NCBI RefSeq assembly: GCF_017309385.1
Contig: NZ_JAFJMJ010000001.1
Coordinates: 1,116,001-1,180,000, forward strand
Origin: Amycolatopsis sp. 195334CR
Lineage (GTDB): Bacteria > Actinomycetota > Actinomycetes > Mycobacteriales > Pseudonocardiaceae
Direction: 5' to 3'
DNA length: 64,000 nt
Part shown: one piece after another, positions 44,933 to 54,144 of the stretch
Numbering within the stretch: position 1 is the stretch's first letter
How the letters are laid out: each line of letters begins with the position of its first letter
The notes under the pieces: model-generated
What the model was told of the DNA's origin: nothing
What the model saw: only the letters and a program-made list of their open reading frames with translations
Database searches by the model: none
Made by a program: the position numbers and the translations under genes

Positions 44933-47900
44933 TCACGCGGTAGGCGCGATGAACCGCCACTGGCCGTGCGTGGCGCGGTAGACGGCGCACCCCCGCTCCA
45001 TCCGGACGAACTCGGCCGAAGGAACCGACGTGACCTGCCCGGCAGCCGAAGCCGGCAAGTGGACTTCGGCGACCGAACCGACCGGGACGTCCACGGTCAC
45101 CCTCAGCCCGCCCCCGACCTTGGCCCAGTTCACCCCCGCGCGCCCCCGGACCGTCTCCACCGTGGTGCCCGCCCAGTGCACCCCCGCCCGCGCGTCCGGC
45201 CGTACGGTGAACGTGCGGTACCCGTCATCCCCCGGACGCAGCCCCGCCACGTTCTCGTACAGCCACTGCACGACCGTCCCCTGGAAGTAGTGGTCCCGCG
45301 AGCGCGAGTCCAGCTGCCACATCTCCCACATCGTGTCGGCGCCGTTGTCGAACCAGTAGCCCCAGCTCGGGTAACTGCGCTGCGTCGCGATCGCGTGCGC
45401 CACGTCGGCGTGCCCGTGTTCGGTCAGCACGCGCAGCAGCACGCTCGTGCCCAGGTTGCCGGTGTTCAGGTGATCCCCCCTGGCCCGGACGTCCGCCACC
45501 AGACTGTCCACAACGGACTTGACCGCCCCCGCGGGCACCAACCCGAAAGCCAGCGGGATGGCGTTCGAGGTCTGCCGGTAATCCGGGTCCTTCGCCGTCC
45601 GGTAGTGCCCTTCCGGACCGAGGAACGCCGCGTTCAACGCGTCCCGCAACCCGTCCGCGACCGACCGGTACCGCGCGGCGTCCGCCCCGCGCCCCAGCAG
45701 GTCGCCGAGTTCAGCGGTGCCGACCAGCGCCCGGTGCAGGTACGCCGTCGCGGTCAGGCGGGTGTCCTCCGGCGGCACCCCGCCGTACCCCGGCGGCAGG
45801 TAGTCGCCCAGCGCGGTCACCGCGAGCCCGTTCTGCAGCCTGCCGATCTCCCAGTCCAGGTACTTCGTCAGCGGCTGCCAGTGCTCCTCCGCCACCCGCT
45901 TGTCGCCGTACCAGCGGTACATTTCCCTTACCAAATAGGGGTAAACCGTCGTCCACTCCGGAGCGGGTGCCAGTTCCTGGTATCCCCAGCCACCACTCGG
46001 CACGATCACCGGCACCTGCCCCGGCTCGTTCTGGCTGTCCGTCAGGTCCCCGATCCACTTCGTCAGGAACCGCGGCACCTCGAACGCGTACGCCAGGCAG
46101 GGCGCGCCGACCTGCGCGTCCCCGGTCCAGCCATTCTTCTCGTACATCGGCGTGTCGGTGGGGATCCCGTGCAGGTTGTTCAGCAGCGTCCGCCGCATCG
46201 CACGGTCCAACTGCTCGAAGAACGGCTCCGAGCAACGGAAAGTCCCGACCTCGCGCACCTTCGTGTGCACCACCCGGCCCAGCAGCCGGGGCTGCACGTC
46301 GAGCCCGTGCACCTCCACGTACCGGAAGCCCTTGTACGAGAACTTCGGTTCCCAGGTTTCCTCACCGGTGCCCGCGCAGGTGTAGAAGTCCTTCTGGTGC
46401 CTGCCGGGCACGTGCCCGTTCTCCCAGATCACGCTCCCGTCCTCGCGCAGGCGTTCGCCGTGCCACAGTTCGACGGTCGTCCCGGCCGGTGCGCGGACGG
46501 TCAGCTGGGTCCAGCCCGCCATCGTGCGCCCCATGTCGGCGACGTACACCCCCGGCCGCAGCGTGGTGATCGACACCGGCGTCACGGTTTCCACGACCTC
46601 GATCGGCTCGTGCTGCTGTGCGCGCACCACGCCCTTCGGCGCGCTGTGCACCACCGGCGTCGACCAGTCGCTGTCGTCGAACCCCGTCGACGACCAACCC
46701 GGCCGCACCAGTCGCGCGTCATAGGATTCGCCCGCGTACAGGGAATCCGAGACGGTCGGGCCGTCGGCGATCCGCCACGATGTGTCGGAAGCGATCGTGG
46801 TCCGGCTCCCGTCGGGGTGCGTGATCTCCAGCTGCGCCAGCAGTTTCGGCTCACCACGCCAGTCCGGTTTCTCCCACCGCCAGACGTTCGGCGTGGTCAT
46901 GGCGTAGAACCCGCGCCCGAGCGTCACGCCGATCGCGTTCGCTCCCCCGGCGAGCAGACCGGTGACGTCGTGCGTGGCGTACAGCACGGTCTTGTCGTAG
47001 TCGGTGAACCCCGGATCGAGCACCTGCGTGCCGACGCGCTTGCCGTTGATCTCGGCTTCGTAGTACGCCAGACCGCTGATGTACAACCGCGCGCTCGCCA
47101 CCGGTTTGTCCACAGTGAACTCCCGGCGCAGCAGCGGCGCGGGAATCGGCGGCAACTGCACGGAAACCCCGCTGCCCCACGGACCCTGGCCGTACGGTGC
47201 CAGCACCACCGCGTCCGGCCAGCCGCTGTCGTCGAAGTCCGGCTGCTCCCACCCGCTCTGCTCGGTCTCCGCGACCTTCCACCCCGTCCCGGTGACCAAC
47301 TCCCGCGACCCCGCCCGGAACCGGATCAGCAACCCACCCGGGTTCACCGACACCGACCCGCGGTTCGTGGCCAGCACCGCGACCACCACCCGGCCACTCA
47401 CGCCGACCTTGGTGTGCCGCGCGGTCCGCCAGCCGTCGACCTGTTCCGGCGCGTGGAGCACCTGCTCCCCGTTGAGGAACAGGGTGAAGTCGTCGTCCGC
47501 GGTGGCGACCAGTTCCGCTTCGGTGACCCCGGCGGGCACCTCGACGGCGGCGCGGAACCAGCGCGGCCCGGCCGGCGCGTTCCCGGTGGTGCTGCCCGGC
47601 GACCAGATCCACGAGGCACCGGTGAAGTCCAGCGGCGCCGTCGGGGCCGGCGCGCCGATCCAGTCCGCCGTCCACTCGGAACCGAGGAAACCGGTCTCCC
47701 ACCAGCCGTGCGCGCTCCAGTCCGACGGCTGCCCGTCCTGGTCCCACAGGCGCACGCGCCACCGGTACCGCGTGCGCGGGCTCAGCGCCGGACCGTCGTA
47801 GGTGATGGCGGTCGAGCGGTCGGACTCGACGCGCCCCGAGTCCCAGAGCCCGTCCACCTCGATCTGGTAGGCCGTCTGCCGCGCGTGGTGACCACCGGCG

Positions 47901-48097
47901 ACCGGCACCCACGACAGCAGCGGACGGGCGACATCGGTGCCCAGCAGGGTTTCCGCGTACTCGACGGTCAGCCGTTCGGCCCGGAGCACACCGGCCTTCC
48001 CTTCTGCCGCCACCGCGGCGGTGGTGGGCAGCGCGAGTGCGCCCGCGCCCAGCGCGGAGGTCTGCAGGAAGCTACGCCGGTTCAGTCCACCAGTCAT
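44933..48097 (-). CDS. Tat-exported GH78 alpha-L-rhamnosidase
   Basis: 1054 residues. A Tat signal (NRRSFLQTSALGAGALALPT, twin arginine 7-8) sends the folded enzyme out. The GH78 layout follows: N-terminal Fn3/Ig-like region (from RLTVEYAETLLGTDVARP), beta-sandwich carbohydrate-binding domains, then the (alpha/alpha)6 catalytic barrel with DTPMYEKNGWTGDAQ, where the aspartates and glutamate around GWTGDAQ are the acid-catalysis region, and a C-terminal beta-sandwich (TVRPDARAGVHWAGTTVET). Releases L-rhamnose from plant or microbial glycans for the adjacent importer. ATG 48097 chosen for the Tat signal; a GTG lies one codon upstream and an ATG at 48133. Confidence 0.92.
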   Translation of the reverse strand: MTGGLNRRSFLQTSALGAGALALPTTAAVAAEGKAGVLRAERLTVEYAETLLGTDVARPLLSWVPVAGGHHARQTAYQIEVDGLWDSGRVESDRSTAITYDGPALSPRTRYRWRVRLWDQDGQPSDWSAHGWWETGFLGSEWTADWIGAPAPTAPLDFTGASWIWSPGSTTGNAPAGPRWFRAAVEVPAGVTEAELVATADDDFTLFLNGEQVLHAPEQVDGWRTARHTKVGVSGRVVVAVLATNRGSVSVNPGGLLIRFRAGSRELVTGTGWKVAETEQSGWEQPDFDDSGWPDAVVLAPYGQGPWGSGVSVQLPPIPAPLLRREFTVDKPVASARLYISGLAYYEAEINGKRVGTQVLDPGFTDYDKTVLYATHDVTGLLAGGANAIGVTLGRGFYAMTTPNVWRWEKPDWRGEPKLLAQLEITHPDGSRTTIASDTSWRIADGPTVSDSLYAGESYDARLVRPGWSSTGFDDSDWSTPVVHSAPKGVVRAQQHEPIEVVETVTPVSITTLRPGVYVADMGRTMAGWTQLTVRAPAGTTVELWHGERLREDGSVIWENGHVPGRHQKDFYTCAGTGEETWEPKFSYKGFRYVEVHGLDVQPRLLGRVVHTKVREVGTFRCSEPFFEQLDRAMRRTLLNNLHGIPTDTPMYEKNGWTGDAQVGAPCLAYAFEVPRFLTKWIGDLTDSQNEPGQVPVIVPSGGWGYQELAPAPEWTTVYPYLVREMYRWYGDKRVAEEHWQPLTKYLDWEIGRLQNGLAVTALGDYLPPGYGGVPPEDTRLTATAYLHRALVGTAELGDLLGRGADAARYRSVADGLRDALNAAFLGPEGHYRTAKDPDYRQTSNAIPLAFGLVPAGAVKSVVDSLVADVRARGDHLNTGNLGTSVLLRVLTEHGHADVAHAIATQRSYPSWGYWFDNGADTMWEMWQLDSRSRDHYFQGTVVQWLYENVAGLRPGDDGYRTFTVRPDARAGVHWAGTTVETVRGRAGVNWAKVGGGLRVTVDVPVGSVAEVHLPASAAGQVTSVPSAEFVRMERGCAVYRATHGQWRFIAPTA

Positions 48098-48109
48098 CAC
48101 CGGAACGTA

Positions 48110-48121
48110 CGAACGCGTTCG
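48110..48121. promoter_or_regulatory. 12-bp palindrome before GH78 gene
   Basis: CGAACGCGTTCG is perfectly palindromic and sits 12 bp upstream of the GH78 ATG, a position suited to an operator. Its AACGCGTT core is of LacI-family style. Confidence 0.35.
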
Positions 48122-48157
48122 CGCGGGCGGCAACGCCGGTGTCCGGTTTCGGCCGCT

Positions 48158-49156
48158 TCACCACCCGGTTGCGCCCGGCCGCCCCGGGTTCAGCACGGTG
48201 GCGCTCTTCAGCGTCCGCACCACCGGCGCGGTCTCGATCTCGCGCACGCCCGGCAGCACCGCCAGCCGTCGCGTCAGGTAGCCGTAGAGGTCCTTCACAC
48301 TGGTGCAGACCACTCCGGCGACCAGGTTCGTCCGGCCGGTGGTCGCCGCGACGTAGGCCACCTCGGGGTGTTCCTCGGCCATCAGCCGCCCGGCCATCTC
48401 CAGGTCGGCGGGCTCGACCGCCAGCCACAGCAGCACGTGCACGCCGAAGCCGAGCATCCGGTGGTCGAAGTCCACGCTGAACCGCAGCAGCCCACCGGCC
48501 CGCAGTTCGGCCAGCCGCCGCCGGACGGTGGTCTGCGACCAGCCGGTCGACTCGGCCAGTTCGGCGATCTGGGTCCGGCCGTCCGCCCGCAGCAGGGCGA
48601 GCATCGCGCAGTCCTGATCGGACATCTCCCGCCGGGGCGGGGCGTCGGCCGTCCAGGTCAGCTCCTCGACCTGCGCCCCGGTCAGCACGCGGGCCTTGCG
48701 CAACAGGCCCTCGCCCCCGCCGAGGAACACGTTGAGCACGCACTGCGCGGTCACGTCCAGCACGCGCGGGGTGTGCGGGAGTTGCTGCAACAACGGCGTG
48801 TTCTCCTCACCGTTGCCGCCCGGAACCCTGGTCACGCAGACGATCTCGGTCCCGCCCGAGGTCAGCTGCACCCACGAGGTGTCGTCGCGGCGGGCGATCG
48901 CGCCCGCCACCGCGCTCGCCGCGTCCGGCGTGCAGCGCACCCTGGTCAGCCAGAGCACTTCGCCGAGCACGTCCGGATCGCTCAACCCGATCACCTTCAG
49001 CGCGCCGTGCGACCGCAGCGCGGTGTAGCGCCGGGCGATGGTCTGCCCGGACACCCCGAGCACCTCGCCGATCCGGCTGAACGAAGCGCGTCCGTCGAGT
49101 TGGAGGGCGTGGAGCAAACGGCGATCGAGATCGTCGAACGCGTGCGAAGTCACCAT
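48158..49156 (-). CDS. Lrp/AsnC-family regulator, double-length
   Basis: 332 residues, about twice a normal Lrp/AsnC protein. Two HTH domains are visible: FDDLDRRLLHALQLDGRASF with IGEVLGVSGQTIARRY at the N-terminus, and MSDQDCAMLALLRADGRTQI with LAESTGWSQTTVRRRL in the middle, each followed by an Lrp-type ligand-binding domain (second one: VHVLLWLAVEPADLEMAGRL). A single chain may therefore act like a dimer. Divergent from the NAD(P)-binding gene with an 81-bp gap, which it probably controls along with itself. GTG 49153 is an alternative start. Confidence 0.9.
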   Translation of the reverse strand: MVTSHAFDDLDRRLLHALQLDGRASFSRIGEVLGVSGQTIARRYTALRSHGALKVIGLSDPDVLGEVLWLTRVRCTPDAASAVAGAIARRDDTSWVQLTSGGTEIVCVTRVPGGNGEENTPLLQQLPHTPRVLDVTAQCVLNVFLGGGEGLLRKARVLTGAQVEELTWTADAPPRREMSDQDCAMLALLRADGRTQIAELAESTGWSQTTVRRRLAELRAGGLLRFSVDFDHRMLGFGVHVLLWLAVEPADLEMAGRLMAEEHPEVAYVAATTGRTNLVAGVVCTSVKDLYGYLTRRLAVLPGVREIETAPVVRTLKSATVLNPGRPGATGW

Positions 49157-49237
49157 CTCAGGCTAGATCGCGGAGGATCCAGCCGACAGGCGCTAATTCA
49201 CTGGATCGCTCAGGTTGTTCGCGAAGACCATGTCGGC

Positions 49238-50008
49238 ATGACCATTCTTGTCACCGGAGCACGGGGTTCCGTGGCCCGCGCGCTGATCGACCAGCTGCTC
49301 GCCGAAGGGGAGAAGGTGCGCGCGTCGAGCAGTTCACCCGACGTAACCGTGCCCGACGGCGTGGAACTCGTGACCGGCTTCGACCTCACCGGCGTCACGA
49401 AGGTGTTCCTCTACGCCAATGCCGAGGTCATCCCGGAGTTCCTGGCCGCGGCGAGCGGCATCGAGCACATCGTGCTGCTGTCCTCGCTGGCCTCGGCCGA
49501 GCCGGAGATGGCGCCCGGGATCGCCGAGTGGCACCTGGCCGCGGAACGGCCGATCGAGGCGTCCGGCATCCCGTGGACCTTCCTCCGGCCGGGTGCCTTC
49601 GCCACGAACACGCTCGCCTGGGCACCCGGCATCCGCGAACGCGGGGTGGCCAGGGAGGCGTTCCCCGAAATGCACCTGAACTCGGTGCACGAGCAGGACA
49701 TCGCGCAGCTCGCACTGCACGCGCTGACCCGACCGGGGCACGCGGGCAAGGCCTACTCGCTGACCGGGCCGGAGTCGCTTTCGGTGCGGCAGCACGTGGA
49801 CCTCATCGGCGCGGCGATCGGCCGTTCGCTGGAGGTCGAGAAACTGCCGCGTGCCGAGGCCACCCACCTGCCCGACGCGGCGCTCGACGCGATGGAGGCG
49901 GCCGGTACCGAACCGGCGCCGGTCGGGCCGACCCTGCACGACCACATCGGCGAACCGGCGCGGACCTTCGCCACCTGGGCGACCGACCACGCCGACGACT
50001 TCCGCTGA
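49238..50008 (+). CDS. NAD(P)-binding NmrA/SDR-like oxidoreductase
   Basis: 256 residues, Rossmann fold of the atypical SDR/NmrA group. It begins MTILVTGARGSVARALIDQL, a TGxxGxxG-type dinucleotide site with a variant last glycine. IEHIVLLSSLASAEP marks beta-5, and the C-terminal half contains GKAYSLTGPESLSVRQHVDL. Redox substrate unknown. Divergent from the Lrp/AsnC regulator and convergent with the peptidase gene, whose stop is adjacent. Confidence 0.87.
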   Translation: MTILVTGARGSVARALIDQLLAEGEKVRASSSSPDVTVPDGVELVTGFDLTGVTKVFLYANAEVIPEFLAAASGIEHIVLLSSLASAEPEMAPGIAEWHLAAERPIEASGIPWTFLRPGAFATNTLAWAPGIRERGVAREAFPEMHLNSVHEQDIAQLALHALTRPGHAGKAYSLTGPESLSVRQHVDLIGAAIGRSLEVEKLPRAEATHLPDAALDAMEAAGTEPAPVGPTLHDHIGEPARTFATWATDHADDFR

Positions 50009-50941
50009 TCAGCGGAACCGGTCGACCGCCTCCAGCAGCGCTTCACCCATCGCACCCCGGGCGTGGTGGCCGGCGTCGGGGATCACCTTGAGCTCGGCGT
50101 CCGGCCACGCCTTGGCCATCGCCCACGCGGTGCCCAGCGGCGCGCTCAGGTCGAGCCTCCCGTGCACCATCACGCCCGGGATGCCGGCCAGCTTGCCCGC
50201 CTCGCGCAGCAGGATGCCGTCCTCCAGCCAGGAGTCGTGGTGGAAGTAGTGCGCCGCGGTCCTGGCCAAGGACATCCGGAAGTCCGGGTCCGCCCAGCGC
50301 GGATCCGGATCCGCCGGGTCCTCGTCCACCGCCGCGGCTTCCCAGGCGCACCAGTCGCGCGCGGCCTTCTCGCGGACCGCGGGATCGGGGTCGTTGAGCA
50401 GCCGGTTGTACGCGGCGACCACGTCGACAACGGCACCATCACCGGCACCTTCGCGGAACCGGTCCCACGCCTCGGGGAACAGGCTGCCGAGACCGCGGTA
50501 GAGCCAGTCGGTCTCCGCCGGGCGCGAGTTCGTGATGGCCACCAGCACCAGTTCGGAAACGCGCTCCGGGAACCGTTCCGCGTAGGCGAAGCCGAGCGTC
50601 ACGCCCCACGAACCGCCGAACACCAGCCAGCGCTCGACACCGAGGTGCTCGCGCAGCTTCTCCATGTCGGCCAGCAGGTGCTCGGTGGTGTTGACGCTGA
50701 GATCGGTCTCGGGGTCCACGACCGACGGCGTGCTGAGCCCCACGCCGCGCTGGTGGAACTGGATCACGCGGTAGGCCGCCGGATCGAAGTACCGGCGTCC
50801 GCCCGGCGCGGTGACGCCCGGTCCGCCGTGCAGCAGGACCGCGGGCTTGCCCGCCGGATTGCCGGAGACGTCCCAGTACACGTGGTTCCCGTCACCGACG
50901 TCGAGCAGGCCGTGGTCGTACGGCTCGGAGTGCTCGTACAT
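50009..50941 (-). CDS. pip: Proline iminopeptidase
   Basis: 310 residues, alpha/beta hydrolase of peptidase family S33; removes N-terminal proline from peptides. HGGPG at 38-42 forms the oxyanion hole, the nucleophile is S111 in GGSWGVT, the acid Asp is in HGRLDLSAP and the catalytic His in DAGHHARG. The helical cap domain is about 130-240. Cytoplasmic, no signal peptide. Divergent from a MarR gene with direct repeats in the 39-bp gap, so probably MarR-controlled. Confidence 0.93.
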   Translation of the reverse strand: MYEHSEPYDHGLLDVGDGNHVYWDVSGNPAGKPAVLLHGGPGVTAPGGRRYFDPAAYRVIQFHQRGVGLSTPSVVDPETDLSVNTTEHLLADMEKLREHLGVERWLVFGGSWGVTLGFAYAERFPERVSELVLVAITNSRPAETDWLYRGLGSLFPEAWDRFREGAGDGAVVDVVAAYNRLLNDPDPAVREKAARDWCAWEAAAVDEDPADPDPRWADPDFRMSLARTAAHYFHHDSWLEDGILLREAGKLAGIPGVMVHGRLDLSAPLGTAWAMAKAWPDAELKVIPDAGHHARGAMGEALLEAVDRFR

Positions 50942-50956
50942 GCTTCCTCCCAGGTG

Positions 50957-50982
50957 TATTAGCGCTGTTATATTAGCGCTGT
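50957..50982. promoter_or_regulatory. Direct-repeat operator between pip and marR
   Basis: TATTAGCGCTGT occurs at 50957-50968 and again at 50971-50982, 14 bp apart; each holds the palindrome AGCGCT. The second copy covers the GTG start of the MarR gene. The gap between the divergent starts is only 39 bp, so protein bound here would affect both genes. Confidence 0.6.
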
Positions 50983-51445
50983 GACTTCACCCGCCATCGG
51001 TACCCGGCTGCGCCACCTGCTCGAACTGCTCGACGGCGACGTCGCCCGCGTCTACGCCGACCTGGGGCTGCCCGAGTTCCGGCCGCGGTTCACCCCGGTG
51101 GTGCGCGCGCTGACCGCCCGCGGGCCGCTGCCGATCCGGGCGCTGGCCGAGGCACTGGGCGTGACGCATTCCGCGGCCAGCCAGACCATCACCCAGATGC
51201 GCAAGCTGGACCTGGTCGAACTGCACCCCGGCGGGGACGCCCGCGAGCGCATCGTGCACCTGACCGCGAAGACGCGGGAGCTCCTGCCCGTGCTCGACGC
51301 CGAATGGACGGCCACCGAAGCCGCCTTCGCCGAACTGGAGGACGAGCTGCCCGGCTCGCTGTCCGCTCTGGTCGCCGCCGCGACGCGCGCGCTGGAGGAG
51401 CGGCCGTTCCACGACCGCGTGTCCGCCCGGCTCAGAAAAGCTTGA
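50981..51445 (+). CDS. MarR family transcriptional regulator
   Basis: 154 residues with a winged-helix domain: LPIRALAEALGVTHSAASQT (HTH) and MRKLDLVELHPGGDARERIV (wing), flanked by dimerisation helices. GTG 50981 lies within the second operator repeat, and no ribosome site can be seen, so the mRNA may be leaderless or very short. Likely represses itself and pip. Its 3' end overlaps the convergent small gene by 14 bp. Confidence 0.87.
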   Translation: MTSPAIGTRLRHLLELLDGDVARVYADLGLPEFRPRFTPVVRALTARGPLPIRALAEALGVTHSAASQTITQMRKLDLVELHPGGDARERIVHLTAKTRELLPVLDAEWTATEAAFAELEDELPGSLSALVAAATRALEERPFHDRVSARLRKA

Positions 51446-51737
51446 GCTGCCCCTCGTGTACCTCCTTCAGGTGCACGTCGGCGCACCGCCGGCAGGTAAC
51501 CGGCTCCTCGGTCGGCGCCAGGCCGCGCAGCGGGTCCCAGGTGTTCAGCCCGGCCCCGCACACCGGCAGCCAGGCGTCGGTGACCAGGTGCACGGTGCCG
51601 GACGGCGTCCGCCCGCGGGCACCCTCCCGTGCCGGTGGCAGCGGGATCCGGTGGTGCGGTTGACGACGGCGGAAGGCCTGCAGCGGCTCACGGCCGGCCA
51701 GCGGCTCGGTGGTCTCGAAGGTGTCGGCAGGTTCCAC
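51432..51737 (-). CDS. Small hypothetical protein with CxxC motif
   Basis: 101 residues of unknown function. A basic Pro/Arg-rich N-terminal half leads to GTVHLVTDAWLPVCGAGLNTW and VTCRRCADVHLKEV; C60 and the TCRRC pair could bind zinc. No signal or membrane segment. The ordered, repeat-free C-terminal half argues it is a real gene, but the overlap with the MarR 3' end lowers certainty about boundaries. Confidence 0.55.
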   Translation of the reverse strand: MEPADTFETTEPLAGREPLQAFRRRQPHHRIPLPPAREGARGRTPSGTVHLVTDAWLPVCGAGLNTWDPLRGLAPTEEPVTCRRCADVHLKEVHEGQLKLF

Positions 51738-51844
51738 ACCTCGATGGTCGCACGTGGCACCGACAGTCCCAGGCGGGGAAAAGTCCCAGGCAGGCGCCCC
51801 GGTAGATTGACGCGGACCCCGACCCCGTTGCGTGAGGACCTGGT

Positions 51845-53494
51845 GTGGTTGCGCTCATCTGCGGCTGGCTGCTGCTGGCCGCTCTGGTACTCGGCGGGTG
51901 GACCCGCATCTCCACCAGCCGGGCATGGCGCGTCGCCGCACTGACGCTCGCGGTGGCGTACTCGCTCGCCCACCAGGCCCTGTTCTCCACCGTCGCCGAG
52001 GACGCGTTCATCACGTTCCGCTACTCGGAGAACCTGGCCGACGGCAACGGCCCGGTGTTCAACGCCGGCGAGCGGGTCGAGGGGTACTCGAACTTCCTCT
52101 GGATGGTGTTGATCGCCATTCCGAAGGCCCTGTTCGGCAAGGGCATCGTGGTCGGCGCGGCGGTGCTCGGCGTGGTCTGCACGGTGGCCTGCGTGGTGCT
52201 CTCGTACTTCCTGGTCAACCGGATGGTCGGCAAGGACACAGACAGGGCGCTCGGCGTGCTCGCCGCCGTGCTCACCGCCGGGGCCAGCGGGCTGGCCGCC
52301 TACGGGCCGTCCGGCCTGGAGACCCCGCTGTTCCTGCTGCTCGTGCTGGGGGTGCTGTACGCGCTGGCGGCCAAGCGGCCGCTGATCGCCGGGCTGCTCG
52401 TCGCGCTGTCCGGGATGACCAGGCCGGACGGCCTGCTGATCGCCGTGCTCGTCGGTCTCTACCTGCTGGTGCGCGCGATCCGGAAGCGGACCGGCTGGCG
52501 CCCGGTGCTGGAGTACGCCGCCGGGCTGCTGGTGCTGGCGCTGCCGTGGACGATCTGGCGGGTCGTCTACTACGGACACCTGCTGCCGAACGCGGTCGCG
52601 GCGAAGTCGGGCGGCTCGTTCGGCTGGCAGCTCGCGCAGGGCGGCGAGTACCTCGGCGGGTTCGCTTTGGCGTCACTGGGTTTCCTGGTGCTCGCGGCGC
52701 TGGCGATGATCGGCCTGGTGCGGTTCGGCGGGGAGAGCGAGCACCGGTCCCTCGTCTGGCTCACCTTCGGCCTGGCGTTCGCCTACCTCGCGTTCATCAC
52801 CTACGCGGGTGGTGACTGGATGCCCGCCTACCGCCTGCTCGCGCCGGTGCCGCCGCTGCTCGGCGTCGCCTCGGTCGCCGCGTACGGGATGCTGGACACC
52901 GAACGCCTGCGGGCACGCGTGGCCGGGCTGCGCCTGATGCCGCTGGCCGCCGCAGCGATCTGCGGGCTCTCGCTGCTGGTGTCGATCACCGATCCGAAGA
53001 TGCTCGACCTGATGCACCAGTGGCGCGCGAAGATCGCCGAGATGGAGGAGTTCGGCTCGCTGCTCGGGCAGAACCTCCCGCCGGGCACGCTGATCAGCAC
53101 CTACGCCAACGGCGCGCTGTCCTACCGGGCCGGTCCGGGCGTGCCGGTGGTCGACGTGCTCGGCCTGACCGACGAGCACATCGCGCGCAACGGCCTGCGC
53201 ACCGAGGAGAGCGGCCCGATCGGGCACATCGCGCACGACTACGACTACGTGGTCAACGTGCGCAAGCCGGCACTGGGCATCGTCACCGGCAACGGGTTCG
53301 CCGTCCGTCCACAGTGCACGGACGACGCGATCTACCGCGACAGCTACCAGGTGGCCAACTTCCGCCGCGAGGGCACGCAGCTCTACGCCGTGGTGTTCCC
53401 GCGCAAGGACCAGGCCGGACGGCTGATCGCCGCGCTGGACGCCGATCCGCGGTTCGTCTACGAGCCGTGCCCGGCTACCGCACCAACGCCCTGA
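51845..53494 (+). CDS. AftB-like membrane arabinofuranosyltransferase
   Basis: 549 residues, GT-C-type glycosyltransferase with about ten membrane helices in the first 380 residues and an extracytoplasmic C-terminal domain. The first periplasmic loop holds [16 protein letters not shown] and [15 protein letters not shown], matching the acidic catalytic loop and GERVEG motif of mycobacterial AftB, which adds terminal beta-1,2-arabinofuranose to cell-wall arabinan from decaprenyl-phosphoarabinose. Such a role fits arabinogalactan-bearing Pseudonocardiaceae. GTG start. The last 20 bp overlap the convergent TetR gene. Confidence 0.8.
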   Translation: MVALICGWLLLAALVLGGWTRISTSRAWRVAALTLAVAYSLAHQALFSTVAEDAFITFRYSENLADGNGPVFNAGERVEGYSNFLWMVLIAIPKALFGKGIVVGAAVLGVVCTVACVVLSYFLVNRMVGKDTDRALGVLAAVLTAGASGLAAYGPSGLETPLFLLLVLGVLYALAAKRPLIAGLLVALSGMTRPDGLLIAVLVGLYLLVRAIRKRTGWRPVLEYAAGLLVLALPWTIWRVVYYGHLLPNAVAAKSGGSFGWQLAQGGEYLGGFALASLGFLVLAALAMIGLVRFGGESEHRSLVWLTFGLAFAYLAFITYAGGDWMPAYRLLAPVPPLLGVASVAAYGMLDTERLRARVAGLRLMPLAAAAICGLSLLVSITDPKMLDLMHQWRAKIAEMEEFGSLLGQNLPPGTLISTYANGALSYRAGPGVPVVDVLGLTDEHIARNGLRTEESGPIGHIAHDYDYVVNVRKPALGIVTGNGFAVRPQCTDDAIYRDSYQVANFRREGTQLYAVVFPRKDQAGRLIAALDADPRFVYEPCPATAPTP

Positions 53495-54029
53495 CCGCGA
53501 CCTTCAGCTGCTCCCGCACGGTTTCCGGGTCCTCCAGGTAGCCGCCGACCATCGCGCCGTCGCGCAGGAAGACCAGCACGCCGGACAGTTCCGCGGGAAT
53601 GCCCGCGGCCACGGCCAGGTCGGCGAGCACCTCGGCGAACCAGTCGCGGTGCACGCGCACGGCCTGGCGGACCGGGTGCTCGGGATCGGGGTACTCGACG
53701 GCGGCGTTGATGAACGGGCAGCCGCGGAACCCGGCCCCGCAGATCTGGTCACCCAGACCGCTGACCAGGCGTTCCAGCAGCTCGCGCGGGTCCTCGGCGC
53801 GGGCGCGGGCCTTTTCGACGTTCGCCCGGACGCCCTGGTCCTCCGCCTCGACGTAGGCGCGGACCAGCTCGTCCTTCGAGCGGAAGTGCCGGTAGAAGGT
53901 GGCCCGGCTGATGTCGGCGTCCTCGATCACCCGGTCCACGCCGATCGCGTGCACGCCCTCGGCGTAGAAGATGCGCGCGGCGGCCTCCACCAGCCGGTCC
54001 CTGGCCGCCGAGCGGCGTGCTGTAGCCAT
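53475..54029 (-). CDS. TetR/AcrR family transcriptional regulator
   Basis: 184 residues. N-terminal [43 protein letters not shown]. The C-terminal ligand domain contains [20 protein letters not shown], a pattern common in regulators of detoxifying enzymes. Divergent from the esterase gene, with two near-identical palindromes in the 115-bp gap; it most likely represses both until a small-molecule inducer binds. Confidence 0.92.
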   Translation of the reverse strand: MATARRSAARDRLVEAAARIFYAEGVHAIGVDRVIEDADISRATFYRHFRSKDELVRAYVEAEDQGVRANVEKARARAEDPRELLERLVSGLGDQICGAGFRGCPFINAAVEYPDPEHPVRQAVRVHRDWFAEVLADLAVAAGIPAELSGVLVFLRDGAMVGGYLEDPETVREQLKVAVRALVR

Positions 54030-54040
54030 GAGACGAGCGT

Positions 54041-54128
54041 AACAGAACGTTCTGTTTCGTTTTGCTTGACGAACCCGGCCTCCTCGCTCTAACTTCAGTC
54101 AGGTCAGAACGAAACAGAACGTTCTCCC
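54041..54128. promoter_or_regulatory. Two TetR operator palindromes
   Basis: AACAGAACGTTCTGTT at 54041-54056 is a perfect 16-bp palindrome; AACAGAACGTTCTCCC at 54113-54128 repeats its first 13 bases. One lies just upstream of the tetR ATG, the other 17 bp before the esterase ATG. Confidence 0.75.
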
Positions 54129-54144
54129 TCATTTAGGAGCCGAG

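Noticed and set aside
43778..50008. A 2076-codon open frame on the plus strand across the rhamnose ATPase, GH78 and AsnC genes
   Set aside because: It is the antisense shadow of high-GC genes on the minus strand; composition is Arg/His/Pro/Gly-rich. Only its last 256 codons (49238-50008) are a real gene, in the same frame.
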